Positions 1-8,414 of a stretch of DNA of 12,840 nt are shown piece after piece. The DNA is taken from contig CAMYYX010000046.1 of NCBI GenBank assembly GCA_947303695.1, positions 1-12,840 of the forward strand, written 5' to 3'. The stretch comes from an uncultured Prevotellaceae bacterium (GTDB lineage: Bacteria > Bacteroidota > Bacteroidia > Bacteroidales > Bacteroidaceae). Below the pieces are notes generated by a model. The model made no database searches and was not told where the DNA came from. It was given only the letters and a program-made list of their open reading frames with translations. A program made the position numbers and the translations under genes. Within the stretch, counting starts at the first letter, position 1, and each line of letters opens with the position of its first letter.

Positions 1-3000
1 ACTGCTCATTGGTTTGAGAACTTCACAAGTCTCAACTCCGTTCTGGGAATTGAAAATTTGAAGACGGACAATGTGACGGATATGAGCTATATGTTCTATA
101 ACTGTTCGAATTTGGAGCATTTGTTTATTAGTGGGCTCAATACATCAAACGTTACGGATATGCAATATATGTTCGGTAGTTGTTCGAATCTAAAGGATAT
201 TGAAATAGGTAACTTGTTTATTACACCGAATGTGACCAATATGGCGGGCATGTTCTCGTATTGTGAACAACTGACGAACCTCGACTTGAGTGGCTTCAAC
301 ACCGCAAAGGTGACAGATATGCATGACATGTTCCATAACTGCATGAAACTGATGACCCTTAATGTGCAGAGTTTCGATACCAAAGAGGTGACGAACATGG
401 GAAGTATGTTCTATAACTGTTCTGCTTTGACGACGTTGGATGTCACCTCGTTCAATACTGCAAAGGTGACGGACATGAGCAGTATGTTCAATCGTTGCTT
501 GACTTTGACGACCCTCAATGTCAGCAGTTTCGACGTTGGGAACGTACTTGATTTTGGCGGCATGTTTGTGGGTTGTACAGGATTGACGGAGCTTGATTTG
601 AGTAACTTCGATACTCATAGTGCAACGAGAATGGCAGGTATGTTTGCGGGTTGTGAGAATCTTACAAAGATTTATGCAAGTGAAAAATGGGACAACTCTC
701 ATGTTACAAGCGGAGATGATATGTTCGAGAATTGTTATAACCTGAAGGGAGGACAAGGAACGGTATATGCTCAGGATCGCAGAGGTGTTTCATATGCTCA
801 TATCGATGGTGGAGAAAACAATCCTGGATACTTCACTGATAAGAATGCACCTGCAGTTGCTGAACCTTATGCTGTATTGGATGGAAACGTGTTGGTGTTC
901 TACTACGATACAGATAAGAATGCGATAGGTGGTATGGATATAGGACCGTTTGCTACTCGTTTCGAGAGAGGTTGGAACGATGATGCAGGAACGATTACCA
1001 AAGTGGAGTTTGATGAGTCGTTTGCTCAATATACGGGTCTGACCAGCACGGCTTATTGGTTCTTCGATTGCAATAACCTCGTAGCGATTGACGGTCTGGA
1101 GAACCTCAAGACGGACGAAGTGACAAGTATGCGTGAGATGTTCATGTACTGCGATAAACTGACGAGCCTTAATTTGAGCAGTTTCAATACAACGCACGTG
1201 CACGATATGAGTGATATGTTCTATGGCTGTGAAAGTCTGACGATTCTTGATTTGAGCAGTTTCTATACATTGAATGTGACTGACATGAGCGGCATGTTCT
1301 TCAAAAATGCGATGAGTGTCCTCGATTTGAGTAGCTTCAATACGGCGAATGTCACGAATATGATGGGTATGTTCCGTATGTGTCCTTACCTCACCACAAT
1401 TTATGTAAGTGATGGCTGGATTACAGACTACGTAACGAATGGAAATGAAATGTTCATGGGCTGTCCGAACCTGAAGGGCGGTCAGGGAACTGTATTCACA
1501 CAGGCCTATATGGGTGTGGAGTACGCTCATATCGACGGAGGAGCAAGCAATCCAGGTTATCTGACTGATAAGAATGCTCCTGTCGTTGTTGATGAAATAA
1601 TAGCTTACGGTGTGTTGACAGACCAGATGAAGAAGATGACGCTGTATTACGATAAGAATATGGCATCGCATACGGAGGGAATGACATTGCCTTGGGGTGA
1701 GTTGCTGAATGGCTATGAATATAATCATGCACGTGAAACACTCGTGACCATCGATATCGATCCTTCGTTCGCAAACTTCAACACGTTGGAAAGCAGTGGC
1801 TACATCTTTGCCGGTTGTATGAAACTGACGGCAATCCACGGATTGCAGTATTTTGTAACCGACCACATGACGAAAATGCAAGAGATGTTCGCAAGCTGTG
1901 AGAGCCTGACGGAACTCGACCTGAGTTCGTTCAATACCTCACATGTGACAGAGATGTTTGCAATGTTCCAAGGATGTTCTCACCTGAAAACCATCATTGT
2001 AGGTCCGGGATGGACTACAGCAGCATTGACTGACGAAGGTCACGAGATGTTTGCAGGTTGTACGAGCCTCGTCGGTGAGAAGGGAACCACATATAGTGAG
2101 CCAAACTTCAATGCTGACTATGCCCATATCGATGGTGGACCAAGCAACCCAGGTTATCTGACAGGTGCAAACGTACCGGACATCACAGAGTTTGAGGTCG
2201 ATGGCATCTGGTATAGAGTACGTCAAAAAGGAGACCATGAGGTGACTGTGGTTCGTGTGATGTATGCGGAAGAAGAACGGTTTGTTCCTTCAGAGGTTCA
2301 ATATGAAAACATTCATTGGCACGTTACAGCATTAGGCGAGAAGGCATTTGCAGACCTTCATAATGTGGCGGTTATCGGAGTGCCGTCATCAATCGATGAC
2401 ATTTCTGTTGATTTGTTCAACCATTGTGACCATCTGGCAGCCATCATGTGGGAAACCAATGTGCCGCTGACATCAGCTGCGATGGGTGAGTTCAACAATC
2501 CGAACTTATTACTGTTCATGGCTAACAAGGCTGGTGCTCCTGCTGGTGTGACCAATATCATCGACATGAGTACATTCACAGCAGATAAGATTGTGCTGAC
2601 GGATTCAGAATCCGGAGGAAACGACTTCTACTGCCCGGAAGCATTCAAGGCTAACGAGATCAGCTATACCCATGTCTACGATCAGGCAACGAAGATCGGA
2701 GCTTGTCAGGGATGGGAGAGCATCGTGCTGCCATTCGATGTTCAGACCTTCAGTCATGAAACGAAGGGCGAAATCTATCCAATCGCAAGCCTGCTCGACG
2801 AGCAGATAGAATATGATGGTGACAAACCATTCTGGCTCTATGAGTTCACCCAGCAGGATGAATTTGTTGAGGCTGATAAGATAATGGCGAACAGACCTTA
2901 TATTATATCTATGCCAAACGACCCGGCATATTGGGACGACTATATCTTGAAAGGACGAATTACGTTCAGCGCAAAGAATGTTGAAATCTCTTCAACACAT

Positions 3001-3372
3001 CATGCATGGCCGGTAGAAGGCAATAACCGATATTTCGTTCCTAACTTCAAGAACGATGACTATTATAATCCTGACATCTTCCTGCTGAATGTGGGTGATG
3101 AGTACGAAGGACATAAGCCAGGAAGTGTGTTCTCAGCAGAACGCGACAACAGGAAGGCACATCCGTTCGAGGCATACTTTGTGATGAACGGTAATCCTGC
3201 TAAGCGTTACATCAACATCTTCGACAAAGATGCATCGTCCATCCGCGAGATACCTGCTAATAGTAGGACAATGAAGGGTGCGTATGACTTGATGGGTCGC
3301 AAGATGGATAGCGAGACAACATTGCCAAGAGGCATCTATATCATCGATGGCAAAAAGGTGATGGTGAAATGA
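1..3372 (+). CDS. Large BspA-like/DUF285 repeat surface protein, 5' partial
   Basis: The reading frame is open from base 1, so the start and any signal peptide lie outside the window; 1,123 codons are visible. Bases 1-2170 encode tandem units of about 23-25 residues with the core xxMF(x)xC (for example MSYMFYNC, MHDMFHNC, MSDMFYGC) separated by L(D/N)LSSFNT-like segments. This is the DUF285/BspA-like leucine-rich pattern. Units are grouped in three blocks, each closed by a Y-A-H-I-D-G-G...NPGY motif (near nt 798, 1528 and 2125). Bases about 2180-2600 resemble an LRR_5 segment (LGEKAFADL), followed by a region with an 'IVLPFDV' motif common in Prevotella surface proteins. The last ~30 codons (YDLMGRK, GIYIIDGKKV) resemble a type IX secretion C-terminal sorting tail. 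Inference: exported to the cell surface, possibly for adhesion or host-protein binding. It is the first visible gene of a five-gene envelope cluster. The family is sure; the exact role and the T9SS route are not. Confidence 0.88.
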   Translation, partial: TAHWFENFTSLNSVLGIENLKTDNVTDMSYMFYNCSNLEHLFISGLNTSNVTDMQYMFGSCSNLKDIEIGNLFITPNVTNMAGMFSYCEQLTNLDLSGFNTAKVTDMHDMFHNCMKLMTLNVQSFDTKEVTNMGSMFYNCSALTTLDVTSFNTAKVTDMSSMFNRCLTLTTLNVSSFDVGNVLDFGGMFVGCTGLTELDLSNFDTHSATRMAGMFAGCENLTKIYASEKWDNSHVTSGDDMFENCYNLKGGQGTVYAQDRRGVSYAHIDGGENNPGYFTDKNAPAVAEPYAVLDGNVLVFYYDTDKNAIGGMDIGPFATRFERGWNDDAGTITKVEFDESFAQYTGLTSTAYWFFDCNNLVAIDGLENLKTDEVTSMREMFMYCDKLTSLNLSSFNTTHVHDMSDMFYGCESLTILDLSSFYTLNVTDMSGMFFKNAMSVLDLSSFNTANVTNMMGMFRMCPYLTTIYVSDGWITDYVTNGNEMFMGCPNLKGGQGTVFTQAYMGVEYAHIDGGASNPGYLTDKNAPVVVDEIIAYGVLTDQMKKMTLYYDKNMASHTEGMTLPWGELLNGYEYNHARETLVTIDIDPSFANFNTLESSGYIFAGCMKLTAIHGLQYFVTDHMTKMQEMFASCESLTELDLSSFNTSHVTEMFAMFQGCSHLKTIIVGPGWTTAALTDEGHEMFAGCTSLVGEKGTTYSEPNFNADYAHIDGGPSNPGYLTGANVPDITEFEVDGIWYRVRQKGDHEVTVVRVMYAEEERFVPSEVQYENIHWHVTALGEKAFADLHNVAVIGVPSSIDDISVDLFNHCDHLAAIMWETNVPLTSAAMGEFNNPNLLLFMANKAGAPAGVTNIIDMSTFTADKIVLTDSESGGNDFYCPEAFKANEISYTHVYDQATKIGACQGWESIVLPFDVQTFSHETKGEIYPIASLLDEQIEYDGDKPFWLYEFTQQDEFVEADKIMANRPYIISMPNDPAYWDDYILKGRITFSAKNVEISSTHHAWPVEGNNRYFVPNFKNDDYYNPDIFLLNVGDEYEGHKPGSVFSAERDNRKAHPFEAYFVMNGNPAKRYINIFDKDASSIREIPANSRTMKGAYDLMGRKMDSETTLPRGIYIIDGKKVMVK

Positions 3373-3398
3373 TAAATGAAAAATGTAAAAATTATAAT

Positions 3399-3436
3399 AA
3401 TAGTAAATTGTAAATAGTCAAATAGTAAATAAGAAT
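3399..3436 (+). repeat. AATAGTA heptad leader repeat before the PEGA-barrel gene
   Basis: Consecutive units AATAGTA, AATTGTA, AATAGTC, AAATAGTA and AATAAG, then AAT, fill the space up to ATG 3437. The rest of this 64-bp gap (3373-3398) is A/T-rich and shows no promoter or terminator. The same unit order (7, 7, 7, 8, 6 bases) recurs before the gene at 6531. No Shine-Dalgarno sequence is present, so the A-rich tract itself is where ribosomes would load; that role is an inference. Confidence 0.75.
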
Positions 3437-5008
3437 ATGATGAAAAAAAGTTTCTTGCTCTGTGTGGTGCTTTTCATGACGATAGCTGTGAAAGCCCAAC
3501 TGACGGTAGATAATTTTGCGCAGCGTATCAACGACCAGAGTGGTATGGCTACGAATATCACTGTCAGAGACCCGAACGGAGATCGTTGCGCATTGATCAA
3601 AGTTTATGCTCCGCAAGTCGACGGTTTCAGTTTCTATGGTGGTGTCACCAGTGGATTCTTGACAACTGAGACTCACGGTAACGAGATTTGGGTATTTGCT
3701 CCTGCATCTGCTCAGTCCATCACCATCAGTCACGCCCTCTTCGGACGTATCGAGTACGAGTACCCTGTTGCTTTGGGTAAGGGTTCTACTTATGAGTTGC
3801 TGCTCAATGTGGGTAGTGGACGATTTGTGAATATCAACAGTACAGGAACGACAGAGGCCCGTGTCACCATCGATGGTAAGTATGTTGGTGTAACACCTAT
3901 CTACAATCACTACATGCCTTACGGAAAGTATCAGGTTGTTGCTGAGAAAGACCGTTTCGAAGGCCGTACAGAGATAGAGGTGGTACAAAAGAAGAAAGGT
4001 GATGTGAACCAGCAGTCGTTCAATATCCAGATGATTGACCAGACTCCTCATTACGGAGACGTGACGGTTACGGTGAATGACCCCAACGCTGAAATCTTCT
4101 ATCAAGGTGAACGCGTAGGTGCCGGCAATTGGAAGTCGATGCTGAAGGAAGGTACGCATGAGGTGACTACCCGTAAGGCTGATTGCGATGATGCGGTGAC
4201 CATCTTCACTGTGAAACCGCAGACCCAGAACGACATCACGGCTGATGCACCTGTTCCTCATACGGGTAACATTCAGATTTTCACTCGTCCACGTAATGTC
4301 GTTGCTACCTATGACGGAACAAACACGGTTGACTTGACAGAAACGAATGTGTTACCAGTTGGTACCCACCAGTTCGAGATTTCGCGTAAGGGTTATGTGA
4401 CATCCTATCCAAACATCCTCGTCCGTCACAATGAGACGACAGTGGATACCATCGCTTTGGAGCCAATCAACTACGTGAAAGAGAAGTGGGCATTCTACTT
4501 CGGAGTAGGATACACATTGAGTTCGCTTTCAGGACTGACTACCTATGCAGGTGCCGTTTGGAATCATATCGATGCTCAGTTGTCATACACTTTGGGACTG
4601 AGCAAGTCGAAGAAAGCATATATGTATACGAATGTTTTTGGCGAAGGTCATGATCTGAAGAGTGTCAATGATTATAAGATGAATGCTTTCGCTTTTCGTG
4701 TCGGTTATCAGATTCGTCTGATTCCACGTGTCGGCATCACTCCACAAGTGGGTGTGATGGCTCAGACACTCTCTAGCAATTTGATTAATGGAACCACCAA
4801 GTATGCTGATGGCGCTAAGGCAACGAGCCTGACCCTCGGTGCAAAGATTCTGGGTGTTCCTGCTCATCGTGTTTATGTGTTCCTGACACCAGAGTTGGCT
4901 ATACCAATCAGTAAGGATGATACTTTCGATAAAGCAGCCAAAGCAGGAGACTTTAGCGCAGGTGGATTCTCTGTTAGCTTGGGTGTCCTCCTTAACTTTG
5001 GAAAGTAA
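3437..5008 (+). CDS. PEGA-repeat outer-membrane beta-barrel protein
   Basis: The 523-residue product begins with a signal peptide (MMKKSFLLCVVLFMTIAVKA, cleavage before Q21). Residues about 22-120 form an N-terminal domain often seen before PEGA repeats in Bacteroidales (CALIKVY, GNEIWVFAP, TYELLL). PEGA-type repeats follow at about 142-183 (RVTIDGKYVGVTP, YGKYQVVAEK), 207-258 and 277-342 (PVGTHQFEISRKGY). Residues 348-523 alternate aromatic/hydrophobic and polar residues and end in SLGVLLNFGK, consistent with a small outer-membrane barrel of about eight strands. Likely role: an outer-membrane anchor that presents or holds PEGA domains, possibly against the peptidoglycan or neighbouring surface proteins; this is inferred. 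ATG 3437 and ATG 3440 are both possible starts; the leader alignment puts 3437 directly after the heptad tract. It lies 64 bp behind the BspA-like gene. Confidence 0.82.
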   Translation: MMKKSFLLCVVLFMTIAVKAQLTVDNFAQRINDQSGMATNITVRDPNGDRCALIKVYAPQVDGFSFYGGVTSGFLTTETHGNEIWVFAPASAQSITISHALFGRIEYEYPVALGKGSTYELLLNVGSGRFVNINSTGTTEARVTIDGKYVGVTPIYNHYMPYGKYQVVAEKDRFEGRTEIEVVQKKKGDVNQQSFNIQMIDQTPHYGDVTVTVNDPNAEIFYQGERVGAGNWKSMLKEGTHEVTTRKADCDDAVTIFTVKPQTQNDITADAPVPHTGNIQIFTRPRNVVATYDGTNTVDLTETNVLPVGTHQFEISRKGYVTSYPNILVRHNETTVDTIALEPINYVKEKWAFYFGVGYTLSSLSGLTTYAGAVWNHIDAQLSYTLGLSKSKKAYMYTNVFGEGHDLKSVNDYKMNAFAFRVGYQIRLIPRVGITPQVGVMAQTLSSNLINGTTKYADGAKATSLTLGAKILGVPAHRVYVFLTPELAIPISKDDTFDKAAKAGDFSAGGFSVSLGVLLNFGK

Positions 5009-5023
5009 AAGGGAAGGTAATAA

Positions 5024-5128
5024 AATAGTAAATGGGAAACTTTTGGAGCAGCGAGAGCCATCAAGCTTGCTTGTTTGGCCGAGTCGTGACAAAAGAGAAC
5101 GAAGTTAAATAGTTAAATAGTAAATAAG
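5024..5128 (+). repeat. Heptad leader repeat split by a ~68-bp non-repeat segment
   Basis: AATAGTA and AATGGGA at 5024-5037 match the heptads of the other leaders, and AATAGTTA, AATAGTA and AATAAG at 5108-5128 run directly into ATG 5129. Between them, at about 5038-5105, lies a segment of balanced base composition that contains the palindrome CAAGCTTG and does not fit the repeat. The whole 120-bp gap holds no recognisable gene, promoter or terminator. Confidence 0.65.
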
Positions 5129-6424
5129 ATGATGAAGCATAAAAAATATAGCATAGTGATGATGCTGCCAATCATAGCAGCAGTCATGACCGCTTGTAGC
5201 GGAGACAATCTCGAGGCAGATGTTGTCAGCGGTGACCATCTGGCAGCAGGAACCGTTATCAATGTCAGCGGTGAAGCTTCTAAAGACCATGTTATTCCGG
5301 TTGAGGCGAATTGCGCATGGACGGTTACTACAGATGTCAATTGGATTACCATCACTCAACCTGCAGCAGGTAGAGGTAGCGGTAGCCAAAATATCTTGTT
5401 CGATGTGGCTGCCAGTACGATACCGACTACTCAGACTGGTACTATCACCATCAAGACGGGTGATGGCATTGAACGTATTGTCACAGTCAATCAGCGTCCT
5501 GGTGCCATTGTAGTGGTTCCGTCGCCTGCATCGATGTTCTTCATCTATGAGGGTGGTACTCAAACCCTTGAGGTCTATAGTAATTCTCAATGGACAGCTA
5601 CCAGTTCAATAGATTGGTTGACCATCAATGACGGGCAATCAGTGAATGGTGAAGGTGATCAGCAACTGACCATTCGTGCTAAAGAAAACACAAATTCAGA
5701 TGCGATCATTGGTGCTATCACACTCACGGATGTCGATCATAAAGCAGCTCCTGTAACGGTTTACGTACAGGTTGGTGGACGTACTCCGAAGTTGCAACTT
5801 ACGCCTGCAAACGAAGTAAGTGCAGCAGGTGGTATCGCCTCCTTTGGTGTCATATCAAACTTCTATTGGCAAGCAACCGTGACAAGTCTTTCTCCTGAAG
5901 GAGAATGGAATTGGACACGCTTCGTTGATAATGACCAGTTGGCGATGTATGGAAGCCCAAATAGTGAACCTGTTGATGCAACCATGGAATTCGACCCGAA
6001 CCCATCGCTTGAGGAGCGTGTCGTAACCATCGTCGTGTGGACTGATTCACCGATAGGAAATAATGTCAATCAAACCATTCAAATCAAACAGCGTGGTGCT
6101 ACTATGCCAGTTGTTTATCTGCCACATACCACCAATATAAAGATGGATGAAGCAACACTGACTTTCAGCGCCACTTCAGAAGCCTTGCCAATCACAGCAT
6201 GTGGAGTGCTGTATGCAGAAGATCCTCATATGGTTGACCAGGGTTCACGTGCAGTTGGTACTCTTAACGGAGAGGAAGCAACGGTGACGATACCTAACTT
6301 ACACTCAGGAACAACCTATTATGTGAAGGCATTCGCTACGACTGCTGTCGGAACCAGTTATAGTGAGACAATGTCGTTCACGACCCGTCTGACACCAGGT
6401 CGTGGTGATAATCAGACACCATAA
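5129..6424 (+). CDS. BACON-domain lipoprotein with C-terminal FN3-like domain
   Basis: This is a 431-residue predicted lipoprotein. A basic N-terminus and hydrophobic stretch lead to the lipobox MTAC with Cys23, followed by SGDN. Three BACON-like beta-sandwich domains follow: about 40-125 (W64, W72, ending VTVNQRPGA), about 127-217 (W155, W163) and about 220-323 (W247, ending IQIKQRG). The paired tryptophans and terminal (N/K)QR(P)G are typical of BACON. Residues about 327-420 look like a fibronectin type III or similar domain (GTTYYVKAFATTAVGTSYS). BACON is known from Bacteroidota surface proteins and glycoside hydrolases and is thought to bind carbohydrate or mucin; no catalytic domain is present here. 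Inference: an outer-membrane-anchored binding or spacer protein working with the preceding barrel protein. ATG 5129 and 5132 are both possible; the first abuts the heptad leader. Confidence 0.85.
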   Translation: MMKHKKYSIVMMLPIIAAVMTACSGDNLEADVVSGDHLAAGTVINVSGEASKDHVIPVEANCAWTVTTDVNWITITQPAAGRGSGSQNILFDVAASTIPTTQTGTITIKTGDGIERIVTVNQRPGAIVVVPSPASMFFIYEGGTQTLEVYSNSQWTATSSIDWLTINDGQSVNGEGDQQLTIRAKENTNSDAIIGAITLTDVDHKAAPVTVYVQVGGRTPKLQLTPANEVSAAGGIASFGVISNFYWQATVTSLSPEGEWNWTRFVDNDQLAMYGSPNSEPVDATMEFDPNPSLEERVVTIVVWTDSPIGNNVNQTIQIKQRGATMPVVYLPHTTNIKMDEATLTFSATSEALPITACGVLYAEDPHMVDQGSRAVGTLNGEEATVTIPNLHSGTTYYVKAFATTAVGTSYSETMSFTTRLTPGRGDNQTP

Positions 6425-6430
6425 ATAAAG

Positions 6431-6472
6431 TTTAAAGTTGATAGTGTAAAGTTAATAGTTTAAAGTTGACGA
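6431..6472 (+). repeat. Three tandem 14-bp repeats (TTTAAAGTTGATAG type)
   Basis: Units TTTAAAGTTGATAG (6431-6444), TGTAAAGTTAATAG (6445-6458) and TTTAAAGTTGACGA (6459-6472) stand in direct tandem just after the BACON gene stop. The 14-bp period is twice the 7-bp period of the leader repeats. Such A/T-rich tandem tracts are common between genes in this group, and their function is unknown. Confidence 0.8.
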
Positions 6473-6492
6473 GTAAATAACTTAAAGGGAAA

Positions 6493-6530
6493 AATAGTAA
6501 ATGGTAAATAGTCCAATAGTAAATAAGAAT
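6493..6530 (+). repeat. Heptad leader repeat that fixes the LPP20 gene start at TTG 6531
   Basis: Units AATAGTA, AATGGTA, AATAGTC, CAATAGTA and AATAAG, then AAT, repeat the layout seen at 3399-3436, base for base in length. The element therefore ends exactly before TTG 6531, as the other one ends exactly before ATG 3437. The ATG at 6501 is simply part of the second heptad. Confidence 0.78.
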
Positions 6531-8408
6531 TTGGTTCGTATATTAGGTGTGTGCTTATTGCTGGCTATTCCTTATATGGTCTGCGCACAGAACCTGCGAG
6601 AGAATCAGCGTAAAGCCCAAGCGATTCAAAACGATGGTCAGCGTTACATGTGGGGATTCGGTGATGGTGCAAACGTGAATGAGGCAACGCAGAATGCCAA
6701 GCAGGATTTGCTCACTTCGATTTCTGCTAGAGTCGTGAGCGACCAGACTTCTACGATGCGGAATGTGCAGAACGGACAAGATGTGCAGACCGAGATGGAA
6801 GATGTGAATGTCATCAAAATCAAGGCTGCCGGTCAGCTTAAAGGAACTCATGTGCTGATTCTTTCCAATCCGCCTCAGTGTCGTGTGATGGCTTATATGG
6901 AGAAAGCGCAACTCGACAGCACCTATCAGGCACGTCGTCAGCGTGTGGTACAACATTGTATCGATGCTCAGAATGCTGAGAAACTGGGTCGTATCGATGA
7001 TGCACTCCGTTTCTATTACTGGGGGCTTTGCCTGCTCAAGAGTGTGGAGGATGCAGGCAATGTGAAGTACAACGATCATATGCTTATCACATGGATTCCT
7101 CAGCAGATGCGTGATATCTTCCGCAACCTCAAGACCGAGGTGGCTGAAATCGATGGACAGAACATCAAACTCTTTACGACCTATAATGACCAGCCAGTGG
7201 CAAGTCTGGACTTCCGCTATCATGACGGATTGCGGATGAGTGACCTGAGTCATGCTGCTAAGGATGGTATGTCGTATGTGACTACCATTAAGTCGTACGA
7301 TGAGAACAAACTGCATCTGCGCTACGAATACGAGTATCGCAATGAGATGCGTAATGATCCAGAGTTGGAGTACTTGATGAATATGTATGGTGATAGTAAC
7401 TTCCGTGAGGCAAATGCTACTGTGGACTTTGGTGATAAGAAGAAGATGAAGGAGGTGAAAGCTCAGTTCGAGGAAGTGGCTCAAGAACAAGCTACACCCA
7501 CCAACGCATTTATGAAGCGTACACAGGCGAAGGACTTTACGAAGACGGTAATGAGCATTGCTGATGCGATTAAGACAAAGAAATACGACTCGGTGAAGAG
7601 CAGTTTCACTCCTGAAGGATATGAGATGTTCGACCAACTTATCCATTATGGAAATGCAGAGATTCTGACCATCCCTGAGTTGCATTGTTTCCCATATCGT
7701 GACAAGATCATCTGTCGTAGCATCCCGATGCGGTTCACCTATAAGAACAACAAACGAGTATTCATTGAGGATGTGACCTTTACCTTCAATGCTGACGATT
7801 TAATTGAGTGTGTGGCTTTCGGTTTGGATAAACCAACCCGTGAGCAAATCTATACCGATCAGCATCTTGAATATTGGGGCGATAGCACCTGTACGCTGTT
7901 GGCAACCTTTATAGAGAACTACCAGACTGCGTTTGCCCTCCATCGTCTCGATTACATCAAGAGCATCTTCGACGATGAGGCCGTCATCATCACCGGTCAC
8001 TTGTTGAAGAAGGCATCAGGCACGAAAGCTGCCAGTGAAGGGAAAAACATTACCATCAAGACAACGAACAACCAGAAGGCCACTTATACCAAGATGGATA
8101 AGGAACAATATATGGAGCGACTCGAAGCCTGCTTCAAACGGAACGAGTTCATCAATATCCATTTCAGCGATTGTATCATGGATAAGATGTACGATGCCCG
8201 ATTTGGTATCAACCTTCGTCAGGACTATTTCTCTAGCACGTATAGCGACACAGGATTCTTGTTCCTCTTGGTAAACGTGTCCGACCCCGAGATGCCACTC
8301 ATTCAGTATCGTACATGGCAACCCGATCGCGACCCCGGAGTGTTTAATACGAAAGCTGCAGCTGACGATCCACGTCGTGGACTTGTCACAGCTGGATTGA
8401 TACAGTAA
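6531..8408 (+). CDS. LPP20-like secreted protein with two NTF2-like domains
   Basis: From TTG 6531 the product has 625 residues and a clean signal peptide (VRILGVCLLLAIPYMVCA, cleavage before Q). The longer start at ATG 6501 adds ten residues encoded by the intergenic repeat and is disfavoured. Residues about 38-130 fit the LPP20-like fold (YMWGFGDGANVNEATQNAKQ; then conserved 'GTHVLILSNPPQCRVMAYM'). A helical, possibly TPR-like pair follows (AEKLGRIDDALRFYYWGLCLL). Residues about 334-435 and 455-605 look like two NTF2/SnoaL-like domains; the second carries the ENYQTAFALHRLDYIKSIFDDEAVIITG pattern in pieces recognisable from Bacteroidales secreted proteins. No lipobox is seen, so it is probably periplasmic or secreted. 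Its job is unknown; NTF2-like folds here may bind ligands. It is separated from the next gene by only 6 bp, implying translational linkage. Confidence 0.8.
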   Translation: MVRILGVCLLLAIPYMVCAQNLRENQRKAQAIQNDGQRYMWGFGDGANVNEATQNAKQDLLTSISARVVSDQTSTMRNVQNGQDVQTEMEDVNVIKIKAAGQLKGTHVLILSNPPQCRVMAYMEKAQLDSTYQARRQRVVQHCIDAQNAEKLGRIDDALRFYYWGLCLLKSVEDAGNVKYNDHMLITWIPQQMRDIFRNLKTEVAEIDGQNIKLFTTYNDQPVASLDFRYHDGLRMSDLSHAAKDGMSYVTTIKSYDENKLHLRYEYEYRNEMRNDPELEYLMNMYGDSNFREANATVDFGDKKKMKEVKAQFEEVAQEQATPTNAFMKRTQAKDFTKTVMSIADAIKTKKYDSVKSSFTPEGYEMFDQLIHYGNAEILTIPELHCFPYRDKIICRSIPMRFTYKNNKRVFIEDVTFTFNADDLIECVAFGLDKPTREQIYTDQHLEYWGDSTCTLLATFIENYQTAFALHRLDYIKSIFDDEAVIITGHLLKKASGTKAASEGKNITIKTTNNQKATYTKMDKEQYMERLEACFKRNEFINIHFSDCIMDKMYDARFGINLRQDYFSSTYSDTGFLFLLVNVSDPEMPLIQYRTWQPDRDPGVFNTKAAADDPRRGLVTAGLIQ

Positions 8409-8414
8409 TCAGAG

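Noticed and set aside
79..735. Regularly spaced repeats as a CRISPR array
   Set aside because: The repeats are about 70-75 bp apart, are translated in one frame, vary at third positions, and encode the MF-C protein unit. They are DUF285 units.
790..1881. A 363-codon open frame on the - strand
   Set aside because: It lies wholly opposite the DUF285 repeat gene. The repeated codon pattern there keeps the antisense frame open, and its translation is H/R/T-rich without domains or a start context.
3392..4261. A 289-codon open frame on the - strand
   Set aside because: It is antisense to the PEGA-barrel gene, whose sense frame has a signal peptide and PEGA motifs. The antisense product shows nothing recognisable.
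6501..6503. ATG as start of the LPP20-like gene
   Set aside because: It belongs to a heptad repeat unit and would add ten residues encoded by the repeat. The aligned leader points to TTG 6531.
6555..7685. A 376-codon open frame on the - strand
   Set aside because: It is antisense to the LPP20/NTF2-like gene, has no promoter or leader, and gives no recognisable protein. The sense frame has a signal peptide and domains.
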